A stretch of 64,000 bases of DNA from Natrinema salifodinae (GTDB taxonomy: Archaea; Halobacteriota; Halobacteria; Halobacteriales; Natrialbaceae): the NCBI RefSeq assembly GCF_900110455.1, contig NZ_FOIS01000001.1, forward strand, positions 248,001-312,000, written 5' to 3'. Positions 8,632-16,930 of the stretch are shown here, one piece after another. Each line of letters begins with the position of its first letter. Positions within the stretch are counted from its first letter, which is position 1. The position numbers were made by a program, and so were the translations under genes. The notes beneath the pieces were generated by a model, which ran no database searches, had not been told where the DNA came from, and was given only the letters and a program-made list of their open reading frames with translations.

Positions 8632-9168
8632 ATGTGGCCTTGGGGACACCTCGGCGTCGCGTACCTCCTGTATTCGATCTACTGTCACGGACGGTTTCGG
8701 CGGCCGCCGCGTCCGGGACCGGTACTGGCGGTCGTGCTCGGCTCGCAGTTCGCCGATCTGATCGACAAACCGCTCGCCTGGGGGTTCGGGATCCTTCCCA
8801 GCGGTCGAACGCTCGCTCACTCCCTGTTGTTCGCCGGAGCGTTGATCGGGATCGTCTACGCCGTTGCGCTCGTCCGCGGCCGAGTCGAACTCGCGACCGC
8901 GTTCGTAATCGCACACCTCTCTCACCCGCTGGCAGATCTGCCGCCGCGCGCGTTCCTCGGCTATCCCTTCGGCTCCGAGTTTCTGTTCTGGCCGTTCCTC
9001 TCCGCTCCCGCGTTCGATTACGGCGAGTCGCTTTTCGAGCCGCCCGCAGTCATCGAACTGGTCGCGTCTCCGTTCACCGATCCACTGCTGTTCTTCCTGG
9101 CTAATACCGCACTGTTCGTCTTCGCACTCGGAGTCTGGTGCGTCGACGGCTGCCCGGGCCTCCGGTAG
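8632..9168 (+). CDS. YdjM/DUF457-like membrane metal-dependent hydrolase
   Basis: A 178-residue integral membrane protein with about four to five helices. His/Asp motifs in the membrane domain are typical of the YdjM (LexA-regulated, membrane-bound, DUF457) family: WGHLGVAYLLY, GSQFADLIDKPLAW, GRTLAHSLLF and AHLSHPLADLP. It is a predicted zinc hydrolase; the substrate is unknown and activity is inferred from the family only. A second member of the same superfamily is at 46053. Confidence 0.82.
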   Translation: MWPWGHLGVAYLLYSIYCHGRFRRPPRPGPVLAVVLGSQFADLIDKPLAWGFGILPSGRTLAHSLLFAGALIGIVYAVALVRGRVELATAFVIAHLSHPLADLPPRAFLGYPFGSEFLFWPFLSAPAFDYGESLFEPPAVIELVASPFTDPLLFFLANTALFVFALGVWCVDGCPGLR

Positions 9169-9221
9169 CTTCGATTTCGGTTCGAACGGGGCGAAAGGAG
9201 CGAAAAGAGCGAACGACCGGA

Positions 9222-10262
9222 TCAGCAAAACTCGTCCAACGTGGTCTGTGCTCGTTTCAACGGCTGCGCCCGATAGCCGTACTCGGTCGCGAGGACGTCC
9301 GCGAACGCCTCGTCGGCGCCGTGGTGCGTGTAGACGACCTCGGGATCGATCGCGCGGACCGCGGCCACGAGTTCGTCGAAATCGCAGTGATCCGTCAGCG
9401 GGAACGTGACGTCGTAATTCCCCCGATAGCGAAAGGAGTCGTCGACGGCCCACCCCGAGAAACCCGCCTTCAGCCCGTCCTCGCGGTCGACGGCCGTCTC
9501 GACCCAGTCGGCGCGCGCCTGGTTCGACGGGAGGATCACGAGCTCGTCGGTCAGACCGCGCAGCGAGTCGTAGGGCCGACCCGGGAACGAGAGTCCGTCC
9601 TCGTCGTCGGATCCGGTCGCGCGCTCGATCGCCTGGTTCACGTCGTGGATCGATTCGGAGACGAGGATTTCGCGGTCGGCGTCGGCGGTCGCCTGACGGG
9701 CCAGCCACTGCAGCTTCTGGGCACGGCCCAGCGAGTAGCCGAAGAGGAACAGCGGCCGGTCGTCGTTGTCGCGGAGCCAGTCGGCGATCGCGGCCTCGAG
9801 CTCGTCTTGGGGCGGGAAGCGGTATTCGGGCCGACCGTAGGTCGTCTCCATGACGAGCGCGTCCGCGTCGATGGCGCTGGGATCGAACCCGTCGAGGTAG
9901 CACCGGTCCCGCGTCGAGAAGTCGCCGGTGTAGCAGTACCGACCCGAGCGGCCGTCACCGTCGGCGGTCGCTTCCTCGACGTCGATGATCGCCGCGCGGG
10001 AGCCGACGACGTGGCCGGCCGGAACGAGTTCGATGCCGGGAGCGCGCTCGACGAACTCGAAGCCGGTGCCGGTCCGGGCCTCGGCGATCGCCGCGGTCTC
10101 GGCAGAGCAGACGACTGTCTCCGGCGTCGACCGGAACGTGTGATCGGCGTGGGCGTGGCTCACCACGTTGACCGCCCCGACGGCGCTGCGCGCGTCGGCG
10201 ACGACGTGGGCCTGGCCGTCCTCGCGTTCGAAGTGGATGCCGTCGCGATGCCGTACGGTCAC
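9222..10262 (-). CDS. Beta-CASP metallo-beta-lactamase nuclease (mRNA 3'-end processing factor type)
   Basis: A 346-residue soluble MBL-fold protein. The metal-binding motif is SHAHADH near residue 35. Further family motifs are CYTGDFSTRD, METTYGRPEYRFP, FGYSLGRAQKLQWLA, LTDHCDF and a C-terminal VVYTHHG. This set matches haloarchaeal proteins annotated as mRNA 3'-end processing factor or exonuclease of the beta-lactamase fold. RNA or DNA nuclease activity is probable; the substrate is unproven. Translation begins at a GTG (10260-10262 on the complement). Confidence 0.87.
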   Translation of the reverse strand: MTVRHRDGIHFEREDGQAHVVADARSAVGAVNVVSHAHADHTFRSTPETVVCSAETAAIAEARTGTGFEFVERAPGIELVPAGHVVGSRAAIIDVEEATADGDGRSGRYCYTGDFSTRDRCYLDGFDPSAIDADALVMETTYGRPEYRFPPQDELEAAIADWLRDNDDRPLFLFGYSLGRAQKLQWLARQATADADREILVSESIHDVNQAIERATGSDDEDGLSFPGRPYDSLRGLTDELVILPSNQARADWVETAVDREDGLKAGFSGWAVDDSFRYRGNYDVTFPLTDHCDFDELVAAVRAIDPEVVYTHHGADEAFADVLATEYGYRAQPLKRAQTTLDEFC

Positions 10263-10386
10263 TGGCCGCAGTAGGGGCTCGAGGCATCTCCAGTTGTCGC
10301 TTCGCGCGGCGACCGTCGCGAGAGATGCGAGCGACGCGAACGACGAGAGAGCCGGATTTTTGTCCGCCGCCGTCGACCACTCGCGT

Positions 10387-10665
10387 ATGGCGGACCGAAC
10401 CCGCGCACACGTCTTCGTTTCCGGGACGGTACAGGGCGTCTACTACCGCGCGAACACACGCGATACGGCTCGCGAGAAGGGCGTCGACGGCTGGGTGAAG
10501 AACTTAGACGACGGCCGCGTCGAGGCGGTCTTCGAGGGGCCGGACGACGCCGTCGAGTCGATGATCGAGTGGTGTCACAAGGGTAGTCCGGCGGCCGACG
10601 TCGACGACGTCGAGTCCGAGTTCGAAGATCCGCAGGGAGAAGACGGCTTCGAGATCCGATACTGA
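10387..10665 (+). CDS. acyP: Acylphosphatase
   Basis: A 92-residue protein that hydrolyses carboxyl-phosphate bonds. The signature VSGTVQGVYYR supplies the phosphate-binding loop and catalytic Arg. GWVKNLDDGRVEAVFEG supplies the conserved Asn. The ATG at 10387 gives the normal acylphosphatase length. An open frame extends upstream to about 10168 but overlaps the divergent nuclease gene and is arginine/alanine-rich, so it is not part of the gene. Confidence 0.95.
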   Translation: MADRTRAHVFVSGTVQGVYYRANTRDTAREKGVDGWVKNLDDGRVEAVFEGPDDAVESMIEWCHKGSPAADVDDVESEFEDPQGEDGFEIRY

Positions 10666-10692
10666 GTCGATCACCGACGGGAACCGCGTCGG

Positions 10693-10851
10693 TTAGCGAA
10701 ACAGCGCGTCGACTGCCAGTTCGACGTACTCCAGGAACCCGACGGTCGGCGTACCGGCCATATAGACCTCGAGCTCGGGCTGCTGGAACGGGATATCGGG
10801 ATATTCGTTCGAACGGATATCGAGAGACGCATCGGTGTCGATCGGGTCCAT
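10693..10851 (-). CDS. Small acidic protein of 52 residues, unknown
   Basis: A complete short gene on the minus strand, ATG at 10851 to stop at 10693. It encodes MDPIDTDASLDIRSNEYPDI followed by a segment with EVYMAGTPTVGFLEYVELAV and ending ALFR. The composition is acidic and well structured, with an amphipathic or hydrophobic C-terminal helix, and third positions are GC-rich. It ends 28 bases from the convergent acylphosphatase gene. An AT-rich patch (gcgctatttaggatttcg, rising from 10869) could supply its promoter. No family is recognised. It is easily missed because of its length. Confidence 0.7.
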   Translation of the reverse strand: MDPIDTDASLDIRSNEYPDIPFQQPELEVYMAGTPTVGFLEYVELAVDALFR

Positions 10852-11035
10852 ACGGTGGGTACGAACCTGCGCTATTTAGGATTTCGTAACTATAGTTTTG
10901 CCATCGAGAACCAACGATCGGTATTGTGTAAGAGTCGCACGGGATCGAGAACCCCGAGCTCACGTTCGCGGCCAATCTCGTCCCGAACGACCACACCGGA
11001 GGCCGATAGAATCCGTGAGCGCGGCCCGGAACGCC

Positions 11036-11533
11036 TCACTTGATCTCGGCGCGGTACGACTCGAGCCACGGCGGTTCGTCTGTGTACTTCCATTCGGCCC
11101 AGTCGGCTTTCTCGCCGGCGTAGTAAGCCCGGTAGGCGGCCACCGGGTCGCCTGGCCGCTTGTACTCGTCGGGCATCGCCTGCGGGCGCGGCGTCGGCTC
11201 GTCGGACGGGAACGCGATCTCGTCGGGGTCGATGCGCTCGACCACGGTCCAACTGGCGTGATCCACGTCCTTCTCGTAGCGGTCGACGAACTCCGCGTTG
11301 AGGGCCGCGGCGTGCTCGCGCAGTTGGCGCCAGTTGGCTCGCGACGCCGCGGCCCACTTCGTCACGGGGTGGGAGACGTGCGTCGCGCTGTAGAGGAAGT
11401 CCGCCTCGTACCCGTTCTCCCGGGCCGCGGTGCAGAGCACCTGCGCGGCCTCGAGCAGCAGCTTGTTGACGTGCTGGTCGCAGTGATAGCGGGCGGCCAG
11501 GCGCGGGTCCTCGTCGAGCCAGAAGACGTTCAC
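11036..11533 (-). CDS. Conserved protein of a family frequent in tailed phages (function unknown)
   Basis: A 165-residue protein starting at a GTG (11531-11533 on the complement): MNVFWLDEDPRLAARYHCDQ, then HVNKLLLEAAQVLCTA, later PQAMPDEYKRPGD and a C-terminal WAEWKYTDEPPW. The pattern, with a Cys-Asp-x-His-Val-x-K motif and a final WKYT, is one I recall from many phage proteins, some annotated as pyrimidine-dimer glycosylase-like. The function is not established. The much longer open frame running upstream on this strand is antisense to nnr and is rejected. It is divergent from nnr, with 75 bases between starts. Confidence 0.75.
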   Translation of the reverse strand: MNVFWLDEDPRLAARYHCDQHVNKLLLEAAQVLCTAARENGYEADFLYSATHVSHPVTKWAAASRANWRQLREHAAALNAEFVDRYEKDVDHASWTVVERIDPDEIAFPSDEPTPRPQAMPDEYKRPGDPVAAYRAYYAGEKADWAEWKYTDEPPWLESYRAEIK

Positions 11534-11608
11534 GACGTCCCTCAGGGCCGCGACCGTTTCAGCGTGTCGTCCGCAATCTTCAACGGTCGGCCGGTCGAAC
11601 GCTCGCGT

Positions 11609-13042
11609 ATGATTACGGGCGAGCGGATGGCCGCAGTCGACGAGAACGCCGCGGCGCTGGGCGTGCCGCGAAAGCAGCTGATGGAGTCGAGCGGGCACGC
11701 GGTCGCCGGGGCGGTCCGCGCGGTCGCGGATCCGGGCGATCGGGTCGTCATCGTCGCCGGGCGCGGGAACAACGGGGGCGACGCGTTCGTCGCCGCCCGC
11801 TTTCTCGACGAGTACGACGTCACGACGCTGCTGCTCGGTCGCGCCAACCTGATCGGCACCGACATCGCTCGCGAGAACTGGGACGCCCTTCAACGGGCGG
11901 ACTACGACGCGCGGGAGGTGACGGATTCGGCGCAGTTCGAGCTCCCCGACGCGGACGTCGTCGTCGACGCGATGCTCGGCACGGGGATCAGCGGCGACCT
12001 CCGGGAGCCCGCGGCGACCGCCGCCGCCGAACTCAACGAGGCCGACGCGACCGTCGTCGCGGTCGACGTCCCCTCCGGCTTCGACGCCGACGCGGGCGAC
12101 CACGCCGCCAACGGCGTCGACGCCGATCGCGTCGTCACCTTCCACGACACGAAACCCGGCCTGGCGGACCTCGACGCCGAGGTCACCGTCGCGGACATCG
12201 GCATCCCAGCCGCGGCCGAGCGGTTCGTCGGCCCCGGTGACGTGGCCCTCGCTCGGCCCGACGGACGCGACGGGCGGATATTCGTCATCGGCGGCGGGCC
12301 CTACACCGGCGCGCCGGCGCTGGCCGGCCAGGCGGCCCTCCGAGCCGGCGCGGAGCTGTCCTTCGTCGCCGCGCCCGAGTCCGTCGCCGGCGAGATCCAG
12401 GGGTACGCCGCGGACCTCATCGTCCAGCCTTACGAGAGCGAGCGACTCACGCCGGAGCAAGTCGACGGCCTGGTCGACACGGCCGAGCGCCACGACGACA
12501 TCGTCGTCATCGGGCCCGGACTGGGAACCGCCGACGAGACCCTGGCGGCCGCTCGGGAGTTCCTCGAGTCCTACACGGGCCCGGCGGTCGTCGACGCGGA
12601 CGCCCTCGAGATCGTCCCCGATATCGAAACGGACGCGACGCTGGTCTGTACGCCCAACCGTCGGGAACTCGCCCGGATGGGCGGACCCGACACCGACTCG
12701 CTGCGCGAGGCGGTCGACGAGATCGAGGCCTTCGCCGCCGACCTGGACCACGTCGTGCTCGCGAAGGGCGTCGACGACGTCGCGACCGACGGCGAGCGCA
12801 CCCGGATCAGTCGGGCCGGCACAGCCGGAATGAAGGTCGGCGGCACCGGCGACACGCTCGCCGGCATCGTCGCAGCCTTGCTCGAGCACGCCGATCCACT
12901 CGATGCCGCGGCAGCCGGCGCGTACGTCAACGGCCTGGCCGGCGAGTCGCTCGCCGCAACCGAGACCCACGGCTTCCTCGCCTCCGATATGCTCACCGAA
13001 ATTCCGACGGCCCTGTGGGACGGAGGTGAGTCCGATGACTGA
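11609..13042 (+). CDS. nnr: Bifunctional NAD(P)HX epimerase/dehydratase
   Basis: A 477-residue metabolite-repair enzyme. The N-terminal domain (about 1-205) is the epimerase (YjeF_N), with GRGNNGGDAFVAAR and VVDAMLGTG. The C-terminal domain (about 215-470) is the ribokinase-like ADP-dependent dehydratase, with VIGPGLGTADET, VVDADAL, CTPNRRELARM and GGTGDTLAGIVAALL. Together they convert both epimers of hydrated NAD(P)H back to NAD(P)H. The start at 11609 (MITGERMAAVDENA) is set by the usual YjeF_N beginning. The stop overlaps moaC by 8 bases, so translation is coupled. Confidence 0.95.
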   Translation: MITGERMAAVDENAAALGVPRKQLMESSGHAVAGAVRAVADPGDRVVIVAGRGNNGGDAFVAARFLDEYDVTTLLLGRANLIGTDIARENWDALQRADYDAREVTDSAQFELPDADVVVDAMLGTGISGDLREPAATAAAELNEADATVVAVDVPSGFDADAGDHAANGVDADRVVTFHDTKPGLADLDAEVTVADIGIPAAAERFVGPGDVALARPDGRDGRIFVIGGGPYTGAPALAGQAALRAGAELSFVAAPESVAGEIQGYAADLIVQPYESERLTPEQVDGLVDTAERHDDIVVIGPGLGTADETLAAAREFLESYTGPAVVDADALEIVPDIETDATLVCTPNRRELARMGGPDTDSLREAVDEIEAFAADLDHVVLAKGVDDVATDGERTRISRAGTAGMKVGGTGDTLAGIVAALLEHADPLDAAAAGAYVNGLAGESLAATETHGFLASDMLTEIPTALWDGGESDD

Positions 13043-13550
13043 CGACGATCAGGCGGCGACTAGATCTGGAACCGGCGCCGACGACCTGACCCACACCACC
13101 GAGGAGGGCGACGTCCAGATGGTCGACGTCGGCGACAAGCCCGACAGCGAGCGCCGCGCGGTCGCGGCCGGCGAGATCCGATTGCAGCCGTCGACGATCG
13201 AGGCGATTCGAGCGGACCAAGTCGGCAAGGGTGACGTCCTCGCGACCGCCCGCGTCGGCGCGATCCAGGCGGTCAAGCACACCTGGGAGACGATCCCGAT
13301 GTGCCATCAGATCCCGATCACGAACGTCGACACCGAGTTCGACCTCGCCGAGGAGCGGATCGAACTTCGGGTCGCCGTCGAGACCACCGGCAAGACGGGC
13401 TGCGAGATGGAAGCCCTCGAGGGCGTCACGACCGGCCTGAACGTCGTCTGGGACATGGTCAAGGCCGTCGAGAAGGACGACGCGGGCCAGTATCCCGACA
13501 CCGGACTCGAAAACGTGCGGGTGCTCGAGAAGGAGAAACGCCGGCGGTAA
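13035..13550 (+). CDS. moaC: Cyclic pyranopterin monophosphate synthase MoaC
   Basis: A 171-residue molybdenum cofactor enzyme acting after MoaA. Conserved motifs are MVDVGDKPDSERRAVAAG, KHTWETIPMCHQIPI and the C-terminal GKTGCEMEALEGVTTG. The first 20 residues are a haloarchaeal acidic extension. It overlaps the end of nnr and is followed after 16 bases by the nitronate monooxygenase-like gene, forming a probable three-gene operon. Confidence 0.95.
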   Translation: MTDDDQAATRSGTGADDLTHTTEEGDVQMVDVGDKPDSERRAVAAGEIRLQPSTIEAIRADQVGKGDVLATARVGAIQAVKHTWETIPMCHQIPITNVDTEFDLAEERIELRVAVETTGKTGCEMEALEGVTTGLNVVWDMVKAVEKDDAGQYPDTGLENVRVLEKEKRRR

Positions 13551-13566
13551 TCGACTGGTATCGGGA

Positions 13567-14595
13567 ATGACGCTGCAGACACCGCTCTGTGACGCGCTCG
13601 ATATCGAGTATCCGGTCGTCCAGGCGCCTATCGGAAGCGCGACCTGCCCCGAACTCGCGGCCGCCGTCTCGAATGCCGGCGGCCTCGGCCACCTGGCGGT
13701 GACCTGGCGCGACCGCAAGGACACGCGGCGGGTCGTCCGCGAGACCCGGTCGCTGACCGACGACCCGTTCGCGGTCAACCTCGTCCTGGACGACGCGACG
13801 ACGGTCGTCGACACCGACGAGCACCTGGCGACCGTTCTCGACGCCGGGGCCGAGATCGTCACCCTCTCGTTCGGCGACGCGGCCCCCTACGTCGATCGAA
13901 TTCACGACGCGGGCGCACTCGTCGCCCAGACCGTCGGCAGCGCTGATGCGGCGCGCGAGGCGGTCGAAGCCGGCGTCGACGCGATCGTCACGCAGGGGCT
14001 CGAGGCCGGCGGCCACGTCCAGAGCGAGGTGGCGACGACGGCGCTCGTGCCCCGCGTCGCGGACGTGGTCGGCGACGACGTGCCGATCGTCGCGGCCGGG
14101 GGAATCGGGGATGGCCGTGGAATCGCCGCCGCGCTCGCGCTGGGCGCTGACGGCGCCTGGCTGGGAACGCGGTTCGTCGCGACCGAGGAGGCGCGGGTCC
14201 ACGACGAGTACCAGCGACGGCTCCGCGAGAGCGCGGAGACCAACACCGAGTATACGACGCTCTTCGACAAGGGCTGGCCCGGAACGCCCCATCGCGTGCT
14301 GCGAAACGAGACGATCGAGCGGTGGGAGCGCTCGGGCCGGCCGCCCGCGGGGGAGCGGCCGGGCGAGGACGACACGGTCGCGACGACCGAGACTGGCGAG
14401 CGGATCGAACGCTACGACGAGGCCCTCGCGACGCCGACCGTCGACGGCGATATCGGGGCCATGGCGCTGTTCGCGGGCCAGAGCGTCGGGCTGACGGACG
14501 ACGTTCGGCCCGCCGGCGCGCTCGTCGACGATCTCGTTTCGGAAACGCGGACGGCGATTTCGGGGCTGCCCGGTCGGACGAACGGCGATGGCTGA
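13567..14595 (+). CDS. Nitronate monooxygenase-like FMN oxidoreductase
   Basis: A 342-residue TIM-barrel flavoprotein of the 2-nitropropane dioxygenase/nitronate monooxygenase family. Motifs are VVQAPIGSATCPELAAAVSNAGGLG at the N-terminus (split here by function: FMN pocket), QGLEAGGHVQSE (substrate-side His) and AAGGIGDGRGIAAALALGADGAWLGTRF. It may detoxify nitronates, but the superfamily also holds enoyl-ACP-reductase-like enzymes, so the substrate is uncertain. It is the third gene of the nnr-moaC run. Confidence 0.85.
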   Translation: MTLQTPLCDALDIEYPVVQAPIGSATCPELAAAVSNAGGLGHLAVTWRDRKDTRRVVRETRSLTDDPFAVNLVLDDATTVVDTDEHLATVLDAGAEIVTLSFGDAAPYVDRIHDAGALVAQTVGSADAAREAVEAGVDAIVTQGLEAGGHVQSEVATTALVPRVADVVGDDVPIVAAGGIGDGRGIAAALALGADGAWLGTRFVATEEARVHDEYQRRLRESAETNTEYTTLFDKGWPGTPHRVLRNETIERWERSGRPPAGERPGEDDTVATTETGERIERYDEALATPTVDGDIGAMALFAGQSVGLTDDVRPAGALVDDLVSETRTAISGLPGRTNGDG

Positions 14596-14785
14596 TCGCC
14601 AGGTTCTCGACGAGCGACACGGAGCCGCTGTCCGAACCGTTGAGTTAGCGGGCGGTAGCGGCACGATTTCGCTCTTCAAAACGCGGTCCGGAACTGAATT
14701 CCTTAATTCAGTGACCCCGTATGCGACTTGAACGACGTCTACCGGCTCCATACGTTTAACAGCGTTCCGTACTGATATCCCAAAT

Positions 14786-15295
14786 ATGGTCTCCCGTCAG
14801 TGGCTGTATTTCGGTGGATTCGTGACCACTGCGATCCTGCTGGTCGGCGTCGGTCTGATCGCAATACTGGACGGTCTGTCGGTGCTATCGGGGGGCGTGA
14901 CTTACAGCGAGGAATTCGTGCTGTTGGCGATGCTCGGAGAAGCAGCGGAGTGGGTCGTCGTCGGGCTCGTCCTCGGGCTGTTCGCAGCGGTGTTTTTCGC
15001 TGCAACCGTCGTCTCTGTCCTCCGGAGCGCGTCACTCCCCCGTGACGATCGGCTGGTTTCTCTCGTCGAGTGGCTCGAACTGAAGTACCCGCACCTTCGC
15101 CGATTCGACGTCGCGCAAAAAGTAGAGCCGACGATCGAAGACCGGAAACAACAGCTCAAGGAGCGGTACGTCGCGGGCGAGATTAGCGAGGAAACGTTCG
15201 AACGGAAGATGGCGCAGCTGATGGACGATCCCTCCGCCGATTCGAAATCCTCGTCCGGAAATGAGACCTCCGTCGAAATAACGGACGAATCGTAG
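14786..15295 (+). CDS. Membrane protein with C-terminal SHOCT domain
   Basis: A 169-residue protein with two transmembrane helices (about 8-32 and 48-82). A cytosolic tail has the short SHOCT helix pair (KQQLKERYVAGEISEETFERKMAQL, about 117-145) and an acidic end. SHOCT tails are thought to mediate oligomerisation; the function is otherwise unknown. A TATA-like gtttaac (about 14754-14760) lies about 29 bases before the ATG, consistent with a leaderless transcript. Confidence 0.8.
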   Translation: MVSRQWLYFGGFVTTAILLVGVGLIAILDGLSVLSGGVTYSEEFVLLAMLGEAAEWVVVGLVLGLFAAVFFAATVVSVLRSASLPRDDRLVSLVEWLELKYPHLRRFDVAQKVEPTIEDRKQQLKERYVAGEISEETFERKMAQLMDDPSADSKSSSGNETSVEITDES

Positions 15296-15752
15296 GAACG
15301 ACCGCCATCTCGTAGTAACCGTACTCCCTGTATTTGCTGCGCTTTTCACGAGCGACTCTGGATACAGAAATCGGATCAGCGACTACTGTTAGTACACCCG
15401 GGCGCTGCCGGTGATAGCCGTTCTCCTCTTCGTCGCTCTCACGGTCGTTCTTCCACTGATCGCCCTGGCGGCGTACCCGGCGTACGGAGCGCGACTTCCG
15501 GATCGGGACGGGACGCCTGGCCGGACCGAGCGCTGCGTTGGCGCGTTCGGGATCGGCAGAGTCGCCGCGTCCGTCAGCGCGGCTTGCTTACGAGCGGGCC
15601 CGTTGAGTGGTTCCGACGGGAGGGAGGAGCCGTTTCGGCCGGTCCGTCGTCACCCGGCAGGTGGCGGCTGGTCGTTTCGATCAGGTGGCGGGAGCGACGA
15701 CCGACACGTAAAGCCACAAGAATCATGGTCACCTGCGACTGTCACTCTCGGT
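15296..15752. other. Intergenic stretch; one doubtful hydrophobic open frame
   Basis: About 457 bases lie before glmU. A frame opening with a GTG at 15411 encodes a hydrophobic segment (IAVLLFVALTVVLPLIALAA) and then an Arg/Gly-rich run continuing without a stop into glmU. It has no good promoter and the post-helix composition is not haloarchaeal, so it is not called as a gene or as a GlmU extension. The helix might be a decayed small membrane protein. Confidence 0.4.
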
Positions 15753-16928
15753 ATGACGATCCGTTCTGCGGTGGTTCTCGCGGCGGGCGAGGGGGCCCGG
15801 CTGCGGCCGTTGACGAAACACCGGCCGAAGCCGATGCTGCCCGCGGCGACCGCGCCGATCCTCGAGCACGTCTTCGACGCGCTTGTCGACGCCGGGATCA
15901 CGGAGCTCACCGTTGTCGTCGGCTACGGTCGAACGCACGTGCAGTCGCACTTCGGCTCGACGTACCGCGACGCGTCGATCGAGTACGTCGTCCAGGACAA
16001 ACAGCTCGGGAGCGGCCACGCCCTTCTGGCGGCCGAAGCCGCGGTTTCGGAGCCCTGTCTGGTCCTCAACGGCGATCAGCTCGTCGCGAAGGGGATCATC
16101 GAGGACGTTCGGGACGCCCACGACGGCGGCGCGGTCGCGACGCTGGGGCTCATCCGTCACGCGGACGTGGCAGACTACGGCGGCGTGATCCTCGACGATG
16201 ACGGGGACGTTGCGGAGCTCGTCGAGCGCCCGCGTGACGATCGTAGCTATCGCCTCAACGCGGGCATCTACGCCTTCGAGCCGAAACTGTTCGAGTACCT
16301 GCGCGGTCCGGAGCCGCAGTTAACCGAATACTCGCTCGTCGACGGCATCGCGAACGCGATCGACGCCGGAGAGCCCGTCCGCGGGGTCGAATCCGACGGG
16401 CTGTGGATCGACGCCACGTACCCGTGGGACCTGCTCGACGTGACGGAGACGCTGTTCGAGAGCGACGCCGACGTCGAGCACCGAGTGTCGTCGGACGCTC
16501 GGGTCCACGAGTCGGCGACCGTCGTCGAACCGGTCGCGATTTCGGCCGACTGCGTTATCGGACCAGGGGCCGTCGTCGGGCCGCACGTCGCCCTCGGCGA
16601 GAACGCGACGGTCGGTGCGAACGCCGTCGTCGAGCGCAGCGTCGTTGACGCCGATACGCGCGTCGGCTCGAACGCCACGCTCGTCGACTGCGTCACCGGT
16701 CGCGGCGTCCGAATCGGCGCGGGCTCGACCGTCGTCGGCGGCCCGGGCGACGTCCGCGTCGGCGACCGGGTCCACGAGGACGAGCAGTTAGGCGCGTTGC
16801 TCGCGGATCGCGTCCGCGACGGCGGCGGGGTAACCTACGCGCCTGGCGCGATGGTCGGTGCCGACGCCGTCGTCACCGCCGGCGCGACCGTCCGGGGAAC
16901 GATCGACGGCGAGACGGAGGTGCGGTGA
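15753..16928 (+). CDS. glmU: Archaeal GlmU: UDP-GlcNAc diphosphorylase/glucosamine-1-phosphate acetyltransferase
   Basis: A 391-residue two-domain enzyme. The N-terminal nucleotidyltransferase (about 1-230) has the pyrophosphorylase loop LAAGEGARLRPLTKHRPKPM and LNGDQLV. The C-terminal left-handed beta-helix (about 245-391) is built of hexapeptide repeats (VIGPGAVVGPHVALGENATV). It should acetylate GlcN-1-P and join it to UTP, or act on a related sugar 1-phosphate; sugar specificity is inferred. ATG 15753 gives the normal archaeal GlmU length. The stop codon overlaps the start region of glmS, indicating one operon. Confidence 0.92.
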   Translation: MTIRSAVVLAAGEGARLRPLTKHRPKPMLPAATAPILEHVFDALVDAGITELTVVVGYGRTHVQSHFGSTYRDASIEYVVQDKQLGSGHALLAAEAAVSEPCLVLNGDQLVAKGIIEDVRDAHDGGAVATLGLIRHADVADYGGVILDDDGDVAELVERPRDDRSYRLNAGIYAFEPKLFEYLRGPEPQLTEYSLVDGIANAIDAGEPVRGVESDGLWIDATYPWDLLDVTETLFESDADVEHRVSSDARVHESATVVEPVAISADCVIGPGAVVGPHVALGENATVGANAVVERSVVDADTRVGSNATLVDCVTGRGVRIGAGSTVVGGPGDVRVGDRVHEDEQLGALLADRVRDGGGVTYAPGAMVGADAVVTAGATVRGTIDGETEVR

Positions 16929-16930
16929 CC

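Noticed and set aside
11534-12970. Long minus-strand open frame opposite nnr
   Set aside because: It is the antisense shadow of a GC-rich gene. Only its 3' end (11036-11533) beyond nnr encodes a recognisable protein with its own start.
15411-15752. N-terminal membrane extension of GlmU
   Set aside because: The frame is continuous with glmU, but the segment after the hydrophobic run is Arg/Gly-rich and archaeal GlmU proteins start at the nucleotide loop near 15753.
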